From Fallopia convolvulus (Eukaryota; Streptophyta; Magnoliopsida; Caryophyllales; Polygonaceae), in contig OZ024730.1 of NCBI GenBank assembly GCA_964016875.1, positions 37,890,795 to 37,954,794 of the forward strand: DNA of 64,000 bases, read 5' to 3'. Of the stretch, positions 47,839 through 59,616 are shown piece after piece. Every line of letters begins with the position of its first letter. Positions within the stretch are counted from its first letter, which is position 1. The position numbers and the translations under genes were made by a program. The notes below the pieces were generated by a model. It did not search any database. It was not told the origin of the DNA and was given only the letters and a program-made list of their open reading frames with translations.

Positions 47839-48528
47839 CAAGAAAGGTCCGCCTCTTCCTCTCTTTTCTTTCGACAACTCTTGTACTCTACAAATGTCGC
47901 ATTTCAAGTTCAGATTGGTCAGTTAGGAGGACGGCCGAGTTTAGATTGAATGCGCTTGTGTGACTTCTCCACTAACACTTGCGGCCTCATGCTTGAATCC
48001 ACTTACTAGTGCAGAAAGAAATCGAATTCGTTGTTTTTGTTGGAAGAAAATGTCTAGTTGCAATTTGAATCCCTTATTCAAGAATTTAGAATTCTGACAT
48101 TTGGCCCATTTTCGCTGCAAAGTATGAGGTGAATATATGCGTCTTGGTCAAATTGGGCAGCTTGCACGATTCTGTGAGAACTTAATACTGTGTGAACACT
48201 AAATACTACTCCTATTTCTAAATACTTCATAGAAAAGGAAACTCTTGCTGTTTGCACTGCTTCTTCCAGAATCAATTTTATGTTTTTTTGAATGATAATA
48301 CTAAGTGGGAAATCTGGATTCTATGTGTCTTGTCAGGTATGGGTTAAGAATGGTTGCTCATGTAAAACTAATTTATACACAGCTCTAACTACTCCAATAA
48401 CCTTTTTCATGCTCTCACACACACATATCTTGAGCTTTGCTCATTTCATCCTGGATTGTTGGCAGTCCTTTGTAGTTTATACATGCTACATAAAATTCTG
48501 ATTCTGGTGTCAAATTTTTTTTTTTCAG
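47839..48528. other. Non-coding region or intron upstream of the RABA exon
   Basis: No coding frame recognised. It ends in a T-rich tract and CAG acceptor (48512-48528), so at least the right part is the 3' end of an intron. Confidence 0.55.
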
Positions 48529-48961
48529 ATACCGTGCAATCACTAGTGCATACTACCGAGGAGCAGTCGGTGCATTGATCGTGCACGACGTCACTCGTTG
48601 CGTGACATTTGAGAACGTAGAGAGATGGCTAAAGGAGCTCCGGGATCACACCGACTCCAACATCGTGATCATGCTCGTGGGGAACAAGGCAGATCTTCGC
48701 CACTTACGAGCCGTCTCAACTGAAGACGCAACAGCGTTTGCCGAGAGGGAAAGTACTTTCTTCATGGAAACGTCGGCTCTTGAGTCGCTCAATGTAGAAA
48801 ATGCCTTCACAGAGGTTCTTACCCAGATTTACCGGGTTGTTAGCAAACGGGCGCTTGAAGCTGGAGATGACCCGACGTGTGTTCCAGCAGGGCAGACAAT
48901 TAATGTTGGTGGCAAGGATGATGTATCTGCTGTAAAGAAATCTGGATGTTGCTCTGCCTAG
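48529..48961 (+). CDS. RABA (Rab11-type) small GTPase, last exon only
   Basis: The exon follows a polypyrimidine tract and CAG, completing an Arg codon and giving YRAITSAYYRGAVGAL and 143 residues to a stop. It covers the switch II end, G4 (GNKADL), G5 (ETSAL) and the RABA tail QTINVG.KDDVSAVKK ending CCSA, the double-Cys geranylgeranylation site. Family knowledge: RABA GTPases direct traffic between trans-Golgi/recycling endosome and plasma membrane. The exon border matches the known two-exon RABA1 structure. Exon 1 (P-loop GDSGVGKS, switch I, DTAGQE) was not found anywhere upstream, where the space is filled by transposons. VHDVTRC replaces the usual VYDVTRH. The exon is open, but without the P-loop it cannot bind GTP. 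Either exon 1 lies more than 48 kb away or this is a 5'-truncated pseudogene. Confidence 0.8.
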
Positions 48962-49585
48962 TGTACCTACCTCTCTAGCATCTGTTTCCACAGCTCAAGC
49001 CTCATTCAAGTATAATTTATTTTAGCTTAAGCTCCTAGTTAACACCTTAAAATTGGCTTCTGTCCATGTACTACACGGATTCGCTTTGAAACTTTAGTTA
49101 GTGCTTTGATGTATTAGTTGTACATCTCTCTCCTAGTGCAGTTAGTGGCTCATTGTAGGAATTTGTTTTATCTTCAATTGACGTGTATAAAACTGCAAAT
49201 CTCATTTTAATCCAAGCGACTCTATTAAACGTGAGCTGAGTCACAATAATGTATGAACCACATTCACAACATGCCACACAACAGCACATTCCAATTGCTG
49301 CACAAATTAAAATGTGATCAATGAATGAGAACAAAATCCCTAGAAAACTGTCCTATAAAATGTTGATCTGGAATAGTAGATTCCGGGCTCTTATAAGAAG
49401 CACTTTGCTATCCTTGGAGGGAATGCTTATTGATCTTCTATTACGGTGGATGGACCATCAAACCTGAATGAAGAACGATTAAGAAAGAATGTGTTCAGAA
49501 TAAGAAAGACTAAGCCAAATAGAGAACACAAGAAGAATCGAAGAGTAGGAGATGCAGTTCTTACTTTCATCCATGAAACAAAGTT
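48962..49585. other. Convergent 3' flanks of the RABA exon and the OPA3-like gene
   Basis: No gene recognised. Holds the 3' untranslated sequences of both genes. Confidence 0.5.
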
Positions 49586-51526
49586 TCATGAAGGTGAAGC
49601 AGGTTTAATATCTTCCTTTGCTACAATCTGATTATTCTTAGTAGTGAAAATGGCAGCGAGTCCTCGCCCTTTAGTTTGTTGCTCCAAATCCTCTATTTTG
49701 CGCTTTAGAAGCTCAACCTCGATGGCCAAGTCCTTAGTTTGTTGTTCAACGGCCTAAACAATCACCAGTTAAAAGATTACTACACTCATATCCTGCAATG
49801 GAATCCTATGTACAACTGACAAATGATATACTTTTCCAGCCATAAAATAAACAACAAAGAGAGAATTTAAAAGAAGCTCACCATCAATCAACATTTATTT
49901 GAAGTACACACTTAGATCACCAGTTACAAGATTACTACACTCTTAGATCCTTTCAAATAAGTGGAAAGTGTCCCAAAAAAAGAAAGAAGGGAAAACTGAC
50001 ATTTATTTTAAGTAACTGAATAGAAAGCCTATATGCTGAGAATACAACAACAACAACAATCCAGTGTTAACCCGCCTCGAGCGGGGTATGGGGGGCCAAG
50101 ATGTACACACCCTTGCCTCAACACAAAATCAAGAGGGTGTATGTGGAAGGCCCATACATTATCATCATCGCCCGACAAATCCAAGAAAAACTGAAATTCA
50201 GCTATGTGACAATAATAACTGAATTTAGTTAAAATGCACCAAAATTGATGTAGGGGCTATATCCATCTCAAAGACATTGTATAAAAGCCTATGCTGAGAA
50301 TGATCAAGACAATCAGTGGCAAGAATGAATGATCTGCTCTAAAATGAACCAGAGAAAGAGAACTACCCCAAGTTCTTGCCTGCGCAATTCTTCCTTTCGA
50401 GCTTCTGATTTAGCACTTCTATGAACCTCAAAGATAACAGCAACCCCAGCAACCTTTGGAATAAAGGAGAGGTGTAAGTACAACTCACATTGATGACTGT
50501 CATTTGAGATTTAGCGGACGAAAATAGAGTACAAAAATCAATTTTCCACATGATAAAATTCTACATGAATAACCACAACTAAATTTGACTTTTTAAATTT
50601 GTGGCCATATGCAGAGAGCTCACTCATATGTGGTTAAAGACCAACATTGATTGAGAGCAATATTCATTGATGGACTGAATTTCTGTACATTATTAAATAA
50701 TGGAATGCAGATAAGTACCGAGAACACAAAGACTTCTCCAAAGAGATCAGCAGCAGCTTGGACTGCTTTCTCCTCATCCAAAGGACGAATAGCAACATCG
50801 GTACTGTGACCATACACTCGCCTTTGCATTTGTGTAGTAAATCTGTGATTTGCCTGATTTGTAAGAGAAAATATTTATTCAAAGAAGAATAAAACATACA
50901 AAGGAAAGTTACCATCAAACATTCCTCAGAGAAATTGAACTCTGGATGTAGAACAAGCAAGCATTTTTATTCCCACAACAACCAGACAACTAGAGATTTC
51001 AGGAACAAAAAAAAAGCCACCCTAAACAAGATTTGGGAATGGATTCTGAGTAACATGATACAGTCTGAAGTCACTTCGGAAACAAATGTGATCTCAATTG
51101 GTAAAGACTGCATTATACTTATGTGCATCTATTTAACCACCTAAACCCTGTATACTTTAAACCCTAGATCAGCGGAAACAACTTATTTACAGCTCATTTG
51201 AAAGCAACAGTCTATAGCAGAAATGAAGCTGAAATTCAATTATCAATCCAAACCCTAAACGCTAAATTGCCAAGCATCAAGAACCTGAAAATCCCGGAAT
51301 CTGGGAATCATAACGAATTACTAAGGCAGGAAAAGCATCGTAGGCAGAGCAGAAATACGCGATCGGAGGTAGATGTGATCATGTGAGAGAAATGAACCTG
51401 AGCAATGTTCATGATGAGCTGGCGAAATTTAGGGTGGCGACCAGCCTCCTTCTTGAGGCGACCAGCGATGGGCTTGGCAGCTGTCTTCAGCAAAAGGGTT
51501 CCAAGCTTCACCAGTGGTAACACCAT
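49586..51526 (-). CDS. OPA3-like protein, four exons
   Basis: complement(join(49586..49753,50367..50453,50719..50853,51398..51526)), 172 residues. All three introns are GT-AG and fall between codons. Exon 1 begins MVLPLVKLGTLLLKT and holds KKEAGRHPKFRQ; exon 2 has RRVYGHSTDVAIRPLDEEKA; exon 3 is a hydrophobic VAGVAVIFEV followed by HRSAKSEARKEE; exon 4 is a coiled coil (AIEVELLKRKIEDLEQQ) and a polar tail. This is the full OPA3 layout: N-terminal mitochondrial-type segment, conserved core, hydrophobic stretch, C-terminal coiled coil. In animals OPA3 is a mitochondrial membrane protein affecting mitochondrial shape and lipid metabolism; the plant role is little known. Length matches plant homologues (about 170). 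A SINE-like insertion sits in intron 3. The promoter lies in 51527-51797, beyond which is an hAT MITE. Confidence 0.93.
50044..50282 (-). mobile_element. SINE-like insertion in OPA3 intron 3
   Basis: On the minus strand the 3' part reads GTGTGTACATCTTGGCCCCC, CCCCGCTCGAGGCGGGTTAA and CACTGGATTGTTGTTGTTG, matching the 3' region and (TTG)n tail of plant Au-type SINEs. It is flanked by direct repeats: gaaagcctatatgctgagaat (50023-50043) and aaaagcctatgctgagaat (50283-50301), the long TSD expected of L1-driven insertion. The 5' part shows no clear tRNA-type A and B boxes. Confidence 0.75.
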
Positions 51527-51797
51527 CGCAACACGAACAAGCGCGAAGATCGAAACCTGGGATTTGATGCAGGCTACTCGTTCGACCTTTTGTCTCTGAC
51601 GGAATTTTCAGTCATCGTCTACATTCGATATCAAAATCGAAATCGAAATCGAAACCAATTTTGCAAATGGGCTTTCAATGGCACATCAACGGGTCGGGCC
51701 TCTCCAATTCAAATACCTCGAATCCGAACGATACTGTCAAGTGGGCCCATCTTCTCCTGACGCGGCAACACTGGATCGCTAATATATGGACTGTGGT

Positions 51798-52916
51798 TAG
51801 ACCTGGCAAAATTTGACCCGAACCGAAAAACCGACCCGACCCGTCCGAAATTTTTTGGGTCATAACCCGAAACCCGATTTTAACCGAACCCGATGACCCG
51901 AGAAATTTCTGGGTCAAACCCGACCGGGTTTGGTTCAACCCGTTGGGTCAAACTAAAAAGTGAGAATGGTGAAAAAAATTCACACCAAGTCAAGTTTGGT
52001 TGCAGTCTCGTTCCTTCCTCTAATCAATAGTTGGACTTGACTCCAATTGATTGCTTGAAAAACTAATTTTCTAGATTATTAACATTAAACAAACCAATTA
52101 GTTGAAGATGTTATAAGTTAATATCTCCGAAAAAGATGTATATATATACTTCTCAAGGTTTGGGCAAACGATTAATAGTAACCAATTAAAATTATTAATA
52201 GCCAATCGATTAAAGATGTTCTAGGTTACATAAATGATTATGATTTTATCAAAGCTGAAATATATACAAAATGGGGGAATACCATACTTTTTAATAATAC
52301 GTGGATTGTAAGTTTTCCTATTCTGAATTGATATATGTTTCCTAGTATATGCATACAAGAACTCTATGAGGTCATGTGTTATTTTTTCTTTATAATCAAT
52401 TTTGAATCTCTTACGATTTGAACTTTGAGGTCAATCATTTCTTGTTGAAATTCTTCTGCCACCAAGCACCATGAATGTGAAATTGGGACTTGTCATTACA
52501 CATGATTGGTTATAAAAATGTTCCTTTTTTTTTGAGCCAATACAAAAATGTTCCTAAAATAGTGAGATACCACTTTATAATTAAATATTAATATTAATGA
52601 ATACAAAATTTGAGCGTCTTGTATCCAAAATCCAAATCCTTATATTTAGGGTCAAGTTAGATTATACTATAACTTTTTAGGTAAATAATCGAGAATGAAA
52701 AAAAATTAACTAAAAAATAACAAATAACTGTTAAAATAAATAGGAAAACCCAGGTTATTTAACCCGTTGACCGACCCGAACCCGCAACAAACCCGTAGTG
52801 ACCCGACCTATTTGAACCCGATAAATTTGTGACCCGAAATGACCCGACCCGAAATTGACCCGAACCCGACATACCGAAACCCGAACCCGACCCGCCCGAC
52901 CCGATTGACAGGTCTA
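51798..52916. mobile_element. Non-autonomous hAT element upstream of the OPA3-like gene (1,119 bp)
   Basis: TIR TAGACCTGGCAA (left) and TTGACAGGTCTA (right), with perfect 8-bp TSDs ACTGTGGT at 51790-51797 and 52917-52924. About 160 bp at each end are dense in ACCCGAACCCGACC repeats, as in the smaller relative at 6230. The centre is AT-rich and non-coding. It begins 271 bp upstream of the OPA3-like start codon. Confidence 0.96.
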
Positions 52917-52992
52917 ACTGTGGTCCAATAGAGTTGCAATTTAACCATATGAATAGAGTTAGAAAAATCTCAACTTTTTAATAAAAAATTAA

Positions 52993-54097
52993 GGGAAATT
53001 CCGCGTGGTGACCCTGAAGTTTTGAAGATTCCGCATGGTACACAAGTTTTTTTGGAATTCCGCATGATGATCTTGAGGTTTTACAAATTCCGTATGGTAG
53101 CCTCGAATTATTATAAAAGCTAAAAGTATTTAAAATTTATCCCTATTTTCTTACTTAATTGCATAAAATCACCTTTACTTTATTTTTTTATATAAAAACT
53201 ACCTAATTTTATTACTTTTAGAAAAAAATAATTAAAATTTACAAATAAATAATGTCACTACATATTATTATTTAAAAAAATCACACCTTTTTTTTAAAAT
53301 CAACCTTTTAGAATTTCTATCACCATTATATATTATCAAAAGCCCATGCAATTTTATAAAAAAAATCAACCTTTTCAAACATGGCTAGGACTTAAATCTG
53401 ATTTTTTTTATTATAAATAGGATATTCGTAAATACATCTTTTTTAGAAAAATGAGATTGTCTTTTAGATTTAAAATACCACAATAATACTTAGAAGAAAT
53501 AAATTTACACTCAAAAGTAAATTCATGGATATAAAAAGAAAAATTAAGAAAAAATAGATAAATAAGAAAAAATAAAATATTATATAAAAATAATTTTATA
53601 AATATTTAATTGTAAATTTGATTTTATAAACTATTTTGCATATAATTAGATAAAGAGGAATTTAATAGAAGAGAAATTAAATAGTATGTATGAAAATTAA
53701 ACAAATTAGATAAATAGGAATTTGACATAAAATTTTTTTTTTATAAATCTTCAAAATTAAATTGGATGAGATAAATTAGGAATATAAAAATGGTGATAGA
53801 AATTCTAAACGGTTGATTTAAAGTCATTGTTTATTTGTAAATTTTAATTTTTTTAAATTTTTTTCTAAAAGTAATAAAATTTAGTTGTTTTTATAAAAAT
53901 AAAATAAAGTAAAGGGCGGTGATTTTATGCAATTAAGTAAGAAAATATGGCTAAATTTTGAATACTTTTTGCTTTTATAATAATTGGAGGCTACTACACG
54001 GAATTTGCAAAACCTCGAGGTCACCATGTGGAATTCGAAAAACCTTGTGTACCACGCGGAATTTGTAAAACTTCGGGGTCACCACGCGGAATTTTCC
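52993..54097. mobile_element. MULE-type inverted-repeat element (1,105 bp), nearly full-length hairpin
   Basis: The left half and the reverse complement of the right half pair over most of their length. Outer parts start GGGAAATTCCGCGTGGTGAC and GGAAAATTCCGCGTGGTGAC. Each arm contains about four sub-repeats based on AATTCCGCRTGGTR, then TATTATAAAAGC and ATTGCATAAAATCACC. Perfect 9-bp TSDs AAAAATTAA lie at 52984-52992 and 54098-54106, the Mutator-like signature. No coding capacity; a transcript would fold into a long hairpin. Confidence 0.93.
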
Positions 54098-54194
54098 AAA
54101 AATTAATGGTTAAAGATGAAATCTTTCTCTCACTAAATCTATATTTAATTTTTTTTTCTCTTTAACTATTTTTCTAGGGTTTACTAAATTACTC

Positions 54195-55060
54195 TATAAA
54201 TAGCCCTAAAGCTCTCATCTCTCTCTTAAACCCTAAAGCTCTCATTCATAGTCGATACTCAAACTCTAATCTCTCTTTGTAACCGTAAAGGCGATTGAAA
54301 CTTCTCCCTCTCGATCTCTCAAGAAAGTTCTAGATTATCTCATCACACATTTCAATTGAGCTCTAAACTACTCTATTCTTGCTCTGGGTTGCTCTAATTT
54401 GCTCTAGATTGCTCGAACTCTCCCCGTCCTTGACAAGAGCTTTCAATTTCTCTGGATTCTCACAAGATCTTTCTTCGTTTTTGTTCGTGGTGCTCGAATC
54501 TTGCTCTTAATCTCTCCAGAAATGCATGTGAATCTTTTTTTTTCTGAATTTTCACAAGATCTAAGTTTTTTTTCGTGTTTCACAAATCTTGTTTTCTCTC
54601 AATCTGTTGTTTTCTCTCAAATTCCCCCAAAACATCTGGTTCTCTCTATTTTTTGCTCTCAAACTCTCGTTTCGCTCTTTTTTTTTTGTTTCGATCTCTT
54701 GTATTTTCACAAGATCTCTCATTTGTCACATGGATTTGGATTTTTTTCTCTCAAGTGTTCTCTCTTTTCCTCTCTTTATTTGTTGATGTTTTTGTATTTT
54801 CACCAGATCTCTCGTTTTTCTTGGTTCAAGATTTTTCCTCTCAAAGGTTCTCTCTTATTTGCTCTCAATCTCTGTTTTTCTCTATTAATCTTGTCCATCT
54901 GTTTGTATTTTCACAATAGCTCTCATTTTTGTTGGTAGATCTCTTTGCTTGTCCATCTCGATTTCTCAATCTCAAGTGTTTCTCTCTTTTTTGCTCTCAA
55001 TCTATCATTCTCTCTCTTTTTTATCGATATGTTTCTCTCGTTTCCGAACCTTATTTTTTG
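54195..55060 (+). promoter_or_regulatory. TATA box and long pyrimidine-rich leader, orphan promoter candidate
   Basis: TATAAATA at 54195-54202 is followed by CT-rich sequence typical of plant 5' leaders, with CCCTAAAGCTCTCAT occurring twice (about 54205 and 54231). The next 850 bp repeat motifs such as TTTTCACAAGATCTCTC and TTTGCTCTCAA(T/A)CT many times. No convincing gene follows; the open frames inside are Phe/Leu/Ser-rich products of the CT bias. It could be an exon-plus-intron leader of a lost gene or a transposon promoter. Confidence 0.45.
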
Positions 55061-55621
55061 AGAGGAAAAGGAGAGAGTGGCTTAATGGACCAGGTCGTTA
55101 TTCACACGACTTGAAAATGAAACCTGTATTTGGTCACATAGCTTTCCTCCAATATAAGAATTATTTGACTAGTAACTCCATGAGCAACCATCGTTTTTCA
55201 TGAGACTCTTTTATATGGCGATTCTAGGGGGATGTTTGATACAAGAGACATCAAGAGGGAGAAGCTCATTTTGATAACTTTTAAGATCAAAGTACATATT
55301 TCTATTAGGGTGAAAATTAGGAAAATATAATCCATTAGATTAGGGAAATAAATGGTCATGATTAGAAGAGGCATGCATGAACAAAAACATGCATAATGGT
55401 AATTATATGGGGTTTATGAGACATTTTTTTTAGTCTTTATTTTTGAGAAATTACGTGGGCTCACATGTTATATTTCAATCTTCATATATTATATTTTACT
55501 ATTCATGTATAGTCATTCAAAGGTTTTTCTAAAACAAAACCATAGGGCTCTGCGAGCGCTTCACGACGATTGTTCCTTGGCAATTCTCTTGAGCGTTCCA
55601 TCTTCTCTCTAGCGTCTGGTC
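55061..55621. other. Unrecognised stretch before the LINE fragment
   Basis: No gene or repeat border recognised. The LINE 5' truncation point lies somewhere in or after it. Confidence 0.4.
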
Positions 55622-57449
55622 GTGAGAGCTAGGATCTCCCGCCGATACGTGCGAGTTGATTACTTTTTGGAGCTCTTTAAAACTGATCATAATACACAAA
55701 CAAATGCGGCTCCTCAAGGAATCTCGCCTCTTCTATCGGATGAGGACAGCTTGATGCTCTCACGCCCATTCACAAGAGAAGAGGTACAATCTTCCCTTTT
55801 TTCAATGCACCCTACAAAAGCTCCGGGTCCTGATGGTATGTCAGCGTTGTTTTTTCAACAACACTTGCATATTGTTAGACCTGAAGTGATTTCTTTTGTC
55901 CTTAACATTTTTGCTGGTTCTCCCTTTCTTGAGCGTCTCAATCATACTTTTATCTCTGTAATTCCAAAAGTAACTGACCTTTATAAAATGAAAGACCTAC
56001 GTCCTATTAGCTTATGCAATGTGATTTATAAGATTATATCAAAAGTGCTGGCTAATAGGTTGAAACAAGTTTTGAATAAGGTGGCTTCAGGTTCTCAAAG
56101 TGCCTTTGTACCGGGAAGGTTTAAAAATGTTTTGCCTGCTTTTCAGCTTTTCCATTATATGAAGAACAAGAGAACATGAAATAAAGGCTATTTTGCGTTG
56201 AAGCTGGACATGGCAAAAGCATACGACAAGGTCAAATGAGATTTCTTGGAAAATTGCATGCACCAGATCGATTTTAATGAAAGGTAGATTACTCTGATTA
56301 TGAGATGTGTTTCAAGTGTATCTTTCACGGTCCTTATGAAAGGAAGTCCTTCTTGGGAGTTTGTTCCTACTAGGGGATTACGCCAAGGCGACCAATTGTC
56401 GCCTTACTTATTCTTGCAAGTAGAGGAAGGGTTTTCGGCTCTTATTTGAGAAAGTGAGCAACATGGCAGATGTAGTGGTCTTCGTATTGCAATAAATGCT
56501 CCAGTGGTGTCTCATCTATTTTTTTTTTTGATGATAGTATCCTTTTTGCTCAAGCGTCTTGTCAACAGGCTTTGGAAATTGTAAACATCCTCCGGCGTTA
56601 TGGAGCAACTTCAGGACAACAAGTTAATCTTTGGAAATCGGAACTATAGTGTAACAAAAATGTAGGAGAAGTGCAGAGAGAGTCTATTCAGGGTATTCTC
56701 AATGTACAGGAGGTGGACAAACATGAAAGATATCTTGGCCTTCCAACGATGGTTGGGCGTTCCAAGAAAGTCATTTTTTTCTCATGTCAAGGAACGGGTT
56801 TGGAAGAAATTATTGGGTTGGAAAGCTACCTCTCTTCCTAGGGCTGGAAAAGAGATATTGTTAAAATCAGTTGCTCAAGCAATTCCGATATGCACAATGT
56901 CGTGTTTCCTTCTTCCTACGGGTTTATGCAATGCGATTGAACAACTTATGTGTAAGTTCCTTTGGGGTGGATTGGATTTTGATCAAAAAATCCATTGGAT
57001 GAATTGGAAGAAATTATGTGCTCCAAAGGATTGTGGAGGTTTAGGGTTTCATAAGCTTGAAAGCTTCAACCTTGCTTTATTAGCAAGGTAGGGTTGGCAC
57101 ATTATACATGACCCTACATCTCTAGTTGCCCGAATTTTAAAAGTGAGGTATTCCCCCCGAACCTCCTTTCTTGAGGTTACCATAGGTTATTGTCCAAATT
57201 TTTACTAGCGGAGCATTTTAAAAGCTCGAGATGTGTTGGAAGCAGGTTCGTTGTGGAAAGTTGGGAATGGTGAAAGCATGAGTTTGTGAAAGTAGGTGGA
57301 TTCCATGATCGACGTCTTTTAAGCCTATTGAAAATTTTCATGGTAGTTCCCAGGATGCTAGAGTTGTCGACTTCATTGATTGGGAGAACCATTGCTGGAA
57401 TGAGAACCTGGTTCGATCGTCTTTCATGGATTGTGATGTAGATACTATT
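55622..57449 (+). pseudogene. LINE (L1-type) reverse transcriptase fragment, 5' part
   Basis: The first 186 codons are open and hold plant L1 RT blocks: KAPGPDGMSALFFQQH, then PKV...MKDLRPISLCNVIYKIISKVLANRL and GSQSAFVPGR. After a TGA at 56177-56179 the frame continues with KLDMAKAYDKV, RGLRQGDQLSPYLFL and FFDDSILFAQAS, the catalytic box, normally F-A-D-D, here F-F-D-D with a T-run that looks expanded. Then come the post-RT blocks YLGLPTMVGRSKK (out of frame) and CKFLWGG...IHWMNWKKLC. At least five stops and some frame changes. No endonuclease domain, so it is 5'-truncated. The sequence is cut at 57454 by the Gypsy element and resumes at 63829. Confidence 0.9.
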
Positions 57450-57454
57450 CTTGC

Positions 57455-59344
57455 TATGACACCCTTATACCCTATGACATATACTTTGTAATAACTTATC
57501 TCGTATATAAAAAGATAATTCACGTATAGCAACTATCCACATAAGCACAAAGCAGAATTTAACAACCATATAAGGTTGCAGACACACACGGTTCTATGTC
57601 GTTACTTCTCATACTAAAACATCTATTACTCAAACTTCTATTACAAGCCATATGTCTATGATGCAAAATGAGGAGGAGAAGGGTGCAATGAGCTTCAACA
57701 TGCCGACCTGTATGAAAGTGACCTCTAAAAGAGACACACACCAATAAGTTCTAGCTAAGCCTGAAAAATTGTTTTGCGATTTACGTGAGTCGCATACTCA
57801 GTGAATATTTATCATCATCAATTATTTCACAAAGAGTAAAACATTTAATCCATGTACATATACATACATATTATACATATGTCATATAGGAATTTACTAT
57901 GCAAATGCAAATGCTGATGTATCCGATTTATTATTATGTGAACTGTTCAAACCTGAATCTACCTCGGGTTTAATTACTATATATGGACTCTTATGGTCCC
58001 TTTAGCAAAGAAATCCGAAGATCTCCTGAATATTGACTCTTATGGTCGCTTTGAGAAAGAAAGCCGAAGATCTCCTCATTGACCCGTAGGTCTTGTATGA
58101 TCCGAAGATCCTGTATGACCCGTAGGTCGCTTTAACAAAGAAATCCGTACATTTCCTGATTTACAGTTCAGGGCAAGACAATCACAGGTCCTTTTAAATC
58201 TCATTGCAATATGTTATGCAATCAAGTGCATCCTGTAACCATATATCATATACCATTTGTTAACATACTTTCTGTACAAACAACTTTGGAAATTTCAGAG
58301 CTATCACATCTATCCATATAACTCATATAGCACATATATCCATATAGCACATATATCCATATAGCTCATATAGCACATATATCCATATAACATATATATC
58401 ACATATATATCACATATATCCATATAACACATAGGGTTGAATCTCCGGTCTATACTCACTTGTTCAAGACAAATACTATTTCTCTTACTCTTGTCCTTGA
58501 CCACGATCTATGACTTGTGCTCCTATATGTAACCCAATTCAAATTTAGGCTATTTACTCTTATAAAATCTAACCCCAAATGCAATGAAATGCCAGTATGC
58601 ATTATAACTTCTTGTGCATAATTCCAAAAAACTTGACAACAATAAACTATATATATAGGAGAACATTTTTCTAGTTCAAAGCTTTTTGTAAAACTTGATC
58701 AAAGGTCTCCATAATATAGTTACAAGACAAAACCCTAAAATCTTTTTCCGAATATAAATCCAATATCAAAAACATCTTCTGAGAACTATAAATCGACTAA
58801 TTTTCAAATAAAAAGTAACTGTAGATCTAGATCTGGAAAAATCATTGAAATCCAGATAAACTATTAACTAGATAAAAACTTACCAAATCACACTTGTACT
58901 TTAAGATTAAAGCCCAATAGAAGAGATCTTGTACCAGATCCAGCAAAAACAATCAAACCTCTCTTTTTTTTTCTTCTTTCTTCTCTTTCTCTGGACTCTC
59001 GTTATTTTCCTCAAATCTCTCTGTTTTGTTTTCTTATATATTAAGGTATATGCAAATGATAAGAACAACATGATGTATATCAAGTAGCCAAAGTGTGAGT
59101 GAATGTCGGCTACAAATTTGAAAAATCACACTTTTCACCCTCAAATTTCTTTTACTACAAACTTTACCCTGAAATAATTAATAATTAATTTTTACTTAAA
59201 AACTTTTTAAACTATAATAAACTTAAATAGAAAATAAATATTACTTTTAAAAATTCACTATATATCATGCCAATATACTATGCATATGCTCTTAATCTTA
59301 TATGAATGTCGAATGACGTATGCACTTTGGTCGGGGATGTTACA
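57455..59344 (-). repeat. 3' LTR of the Gypsy element (1,890 bp)
   Basis: On the plus strand from TATGACACCC (mutated from TGTGACAC) to GGGGATGTTACA. Homologous throughout to the reverse complement of the solo LTR at 32056-34003. Contains the GCTATATGGATATATGTG minisatellite (58310-58440) and repeated GACCCGTAGGTC/GAAATCCGAAGATC units (about 58000-58160). Confidence 0.93.
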
Positions 59345-59358
59345 TTTCCCCCCCTCTA
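59345..59358 (-). other. Polypurine tract of the Gypsy element
   Basis: Minus strand AGAGGGGGGGAAA directly before the 3' LTR. Confidence 0.85.
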
Positions 59359-59616
59359 TAAGAATTTTGTCCTCAAAATTCGCTATCTCTTCACATGACT
59401 TTCTCATCTTATCCTCTGTTTTCCAAGTTGTTTCCTCTATACCATGATTCTCTAAATTACATTTAGAATCTCCCTTTGTAACTGTTTGAGACGGTAATCT
59501 ACTATCATGATCAACACTCTATGTAGCTTAGATTTTCTACAAATTGTACTTCTGAATCTTTTAACACATGTGATGGATCAGATCAATACCGTCGTAACAT
59601 ACTAATATGAAAAATA

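Noticed and set aside
54501..55203. Overlapping Phe/Leu/Ser-rich proteins of up to 145 residues
   Set aside because: Several plus-strand frames are open because of the CT-rich sequence; composition alone explains them.
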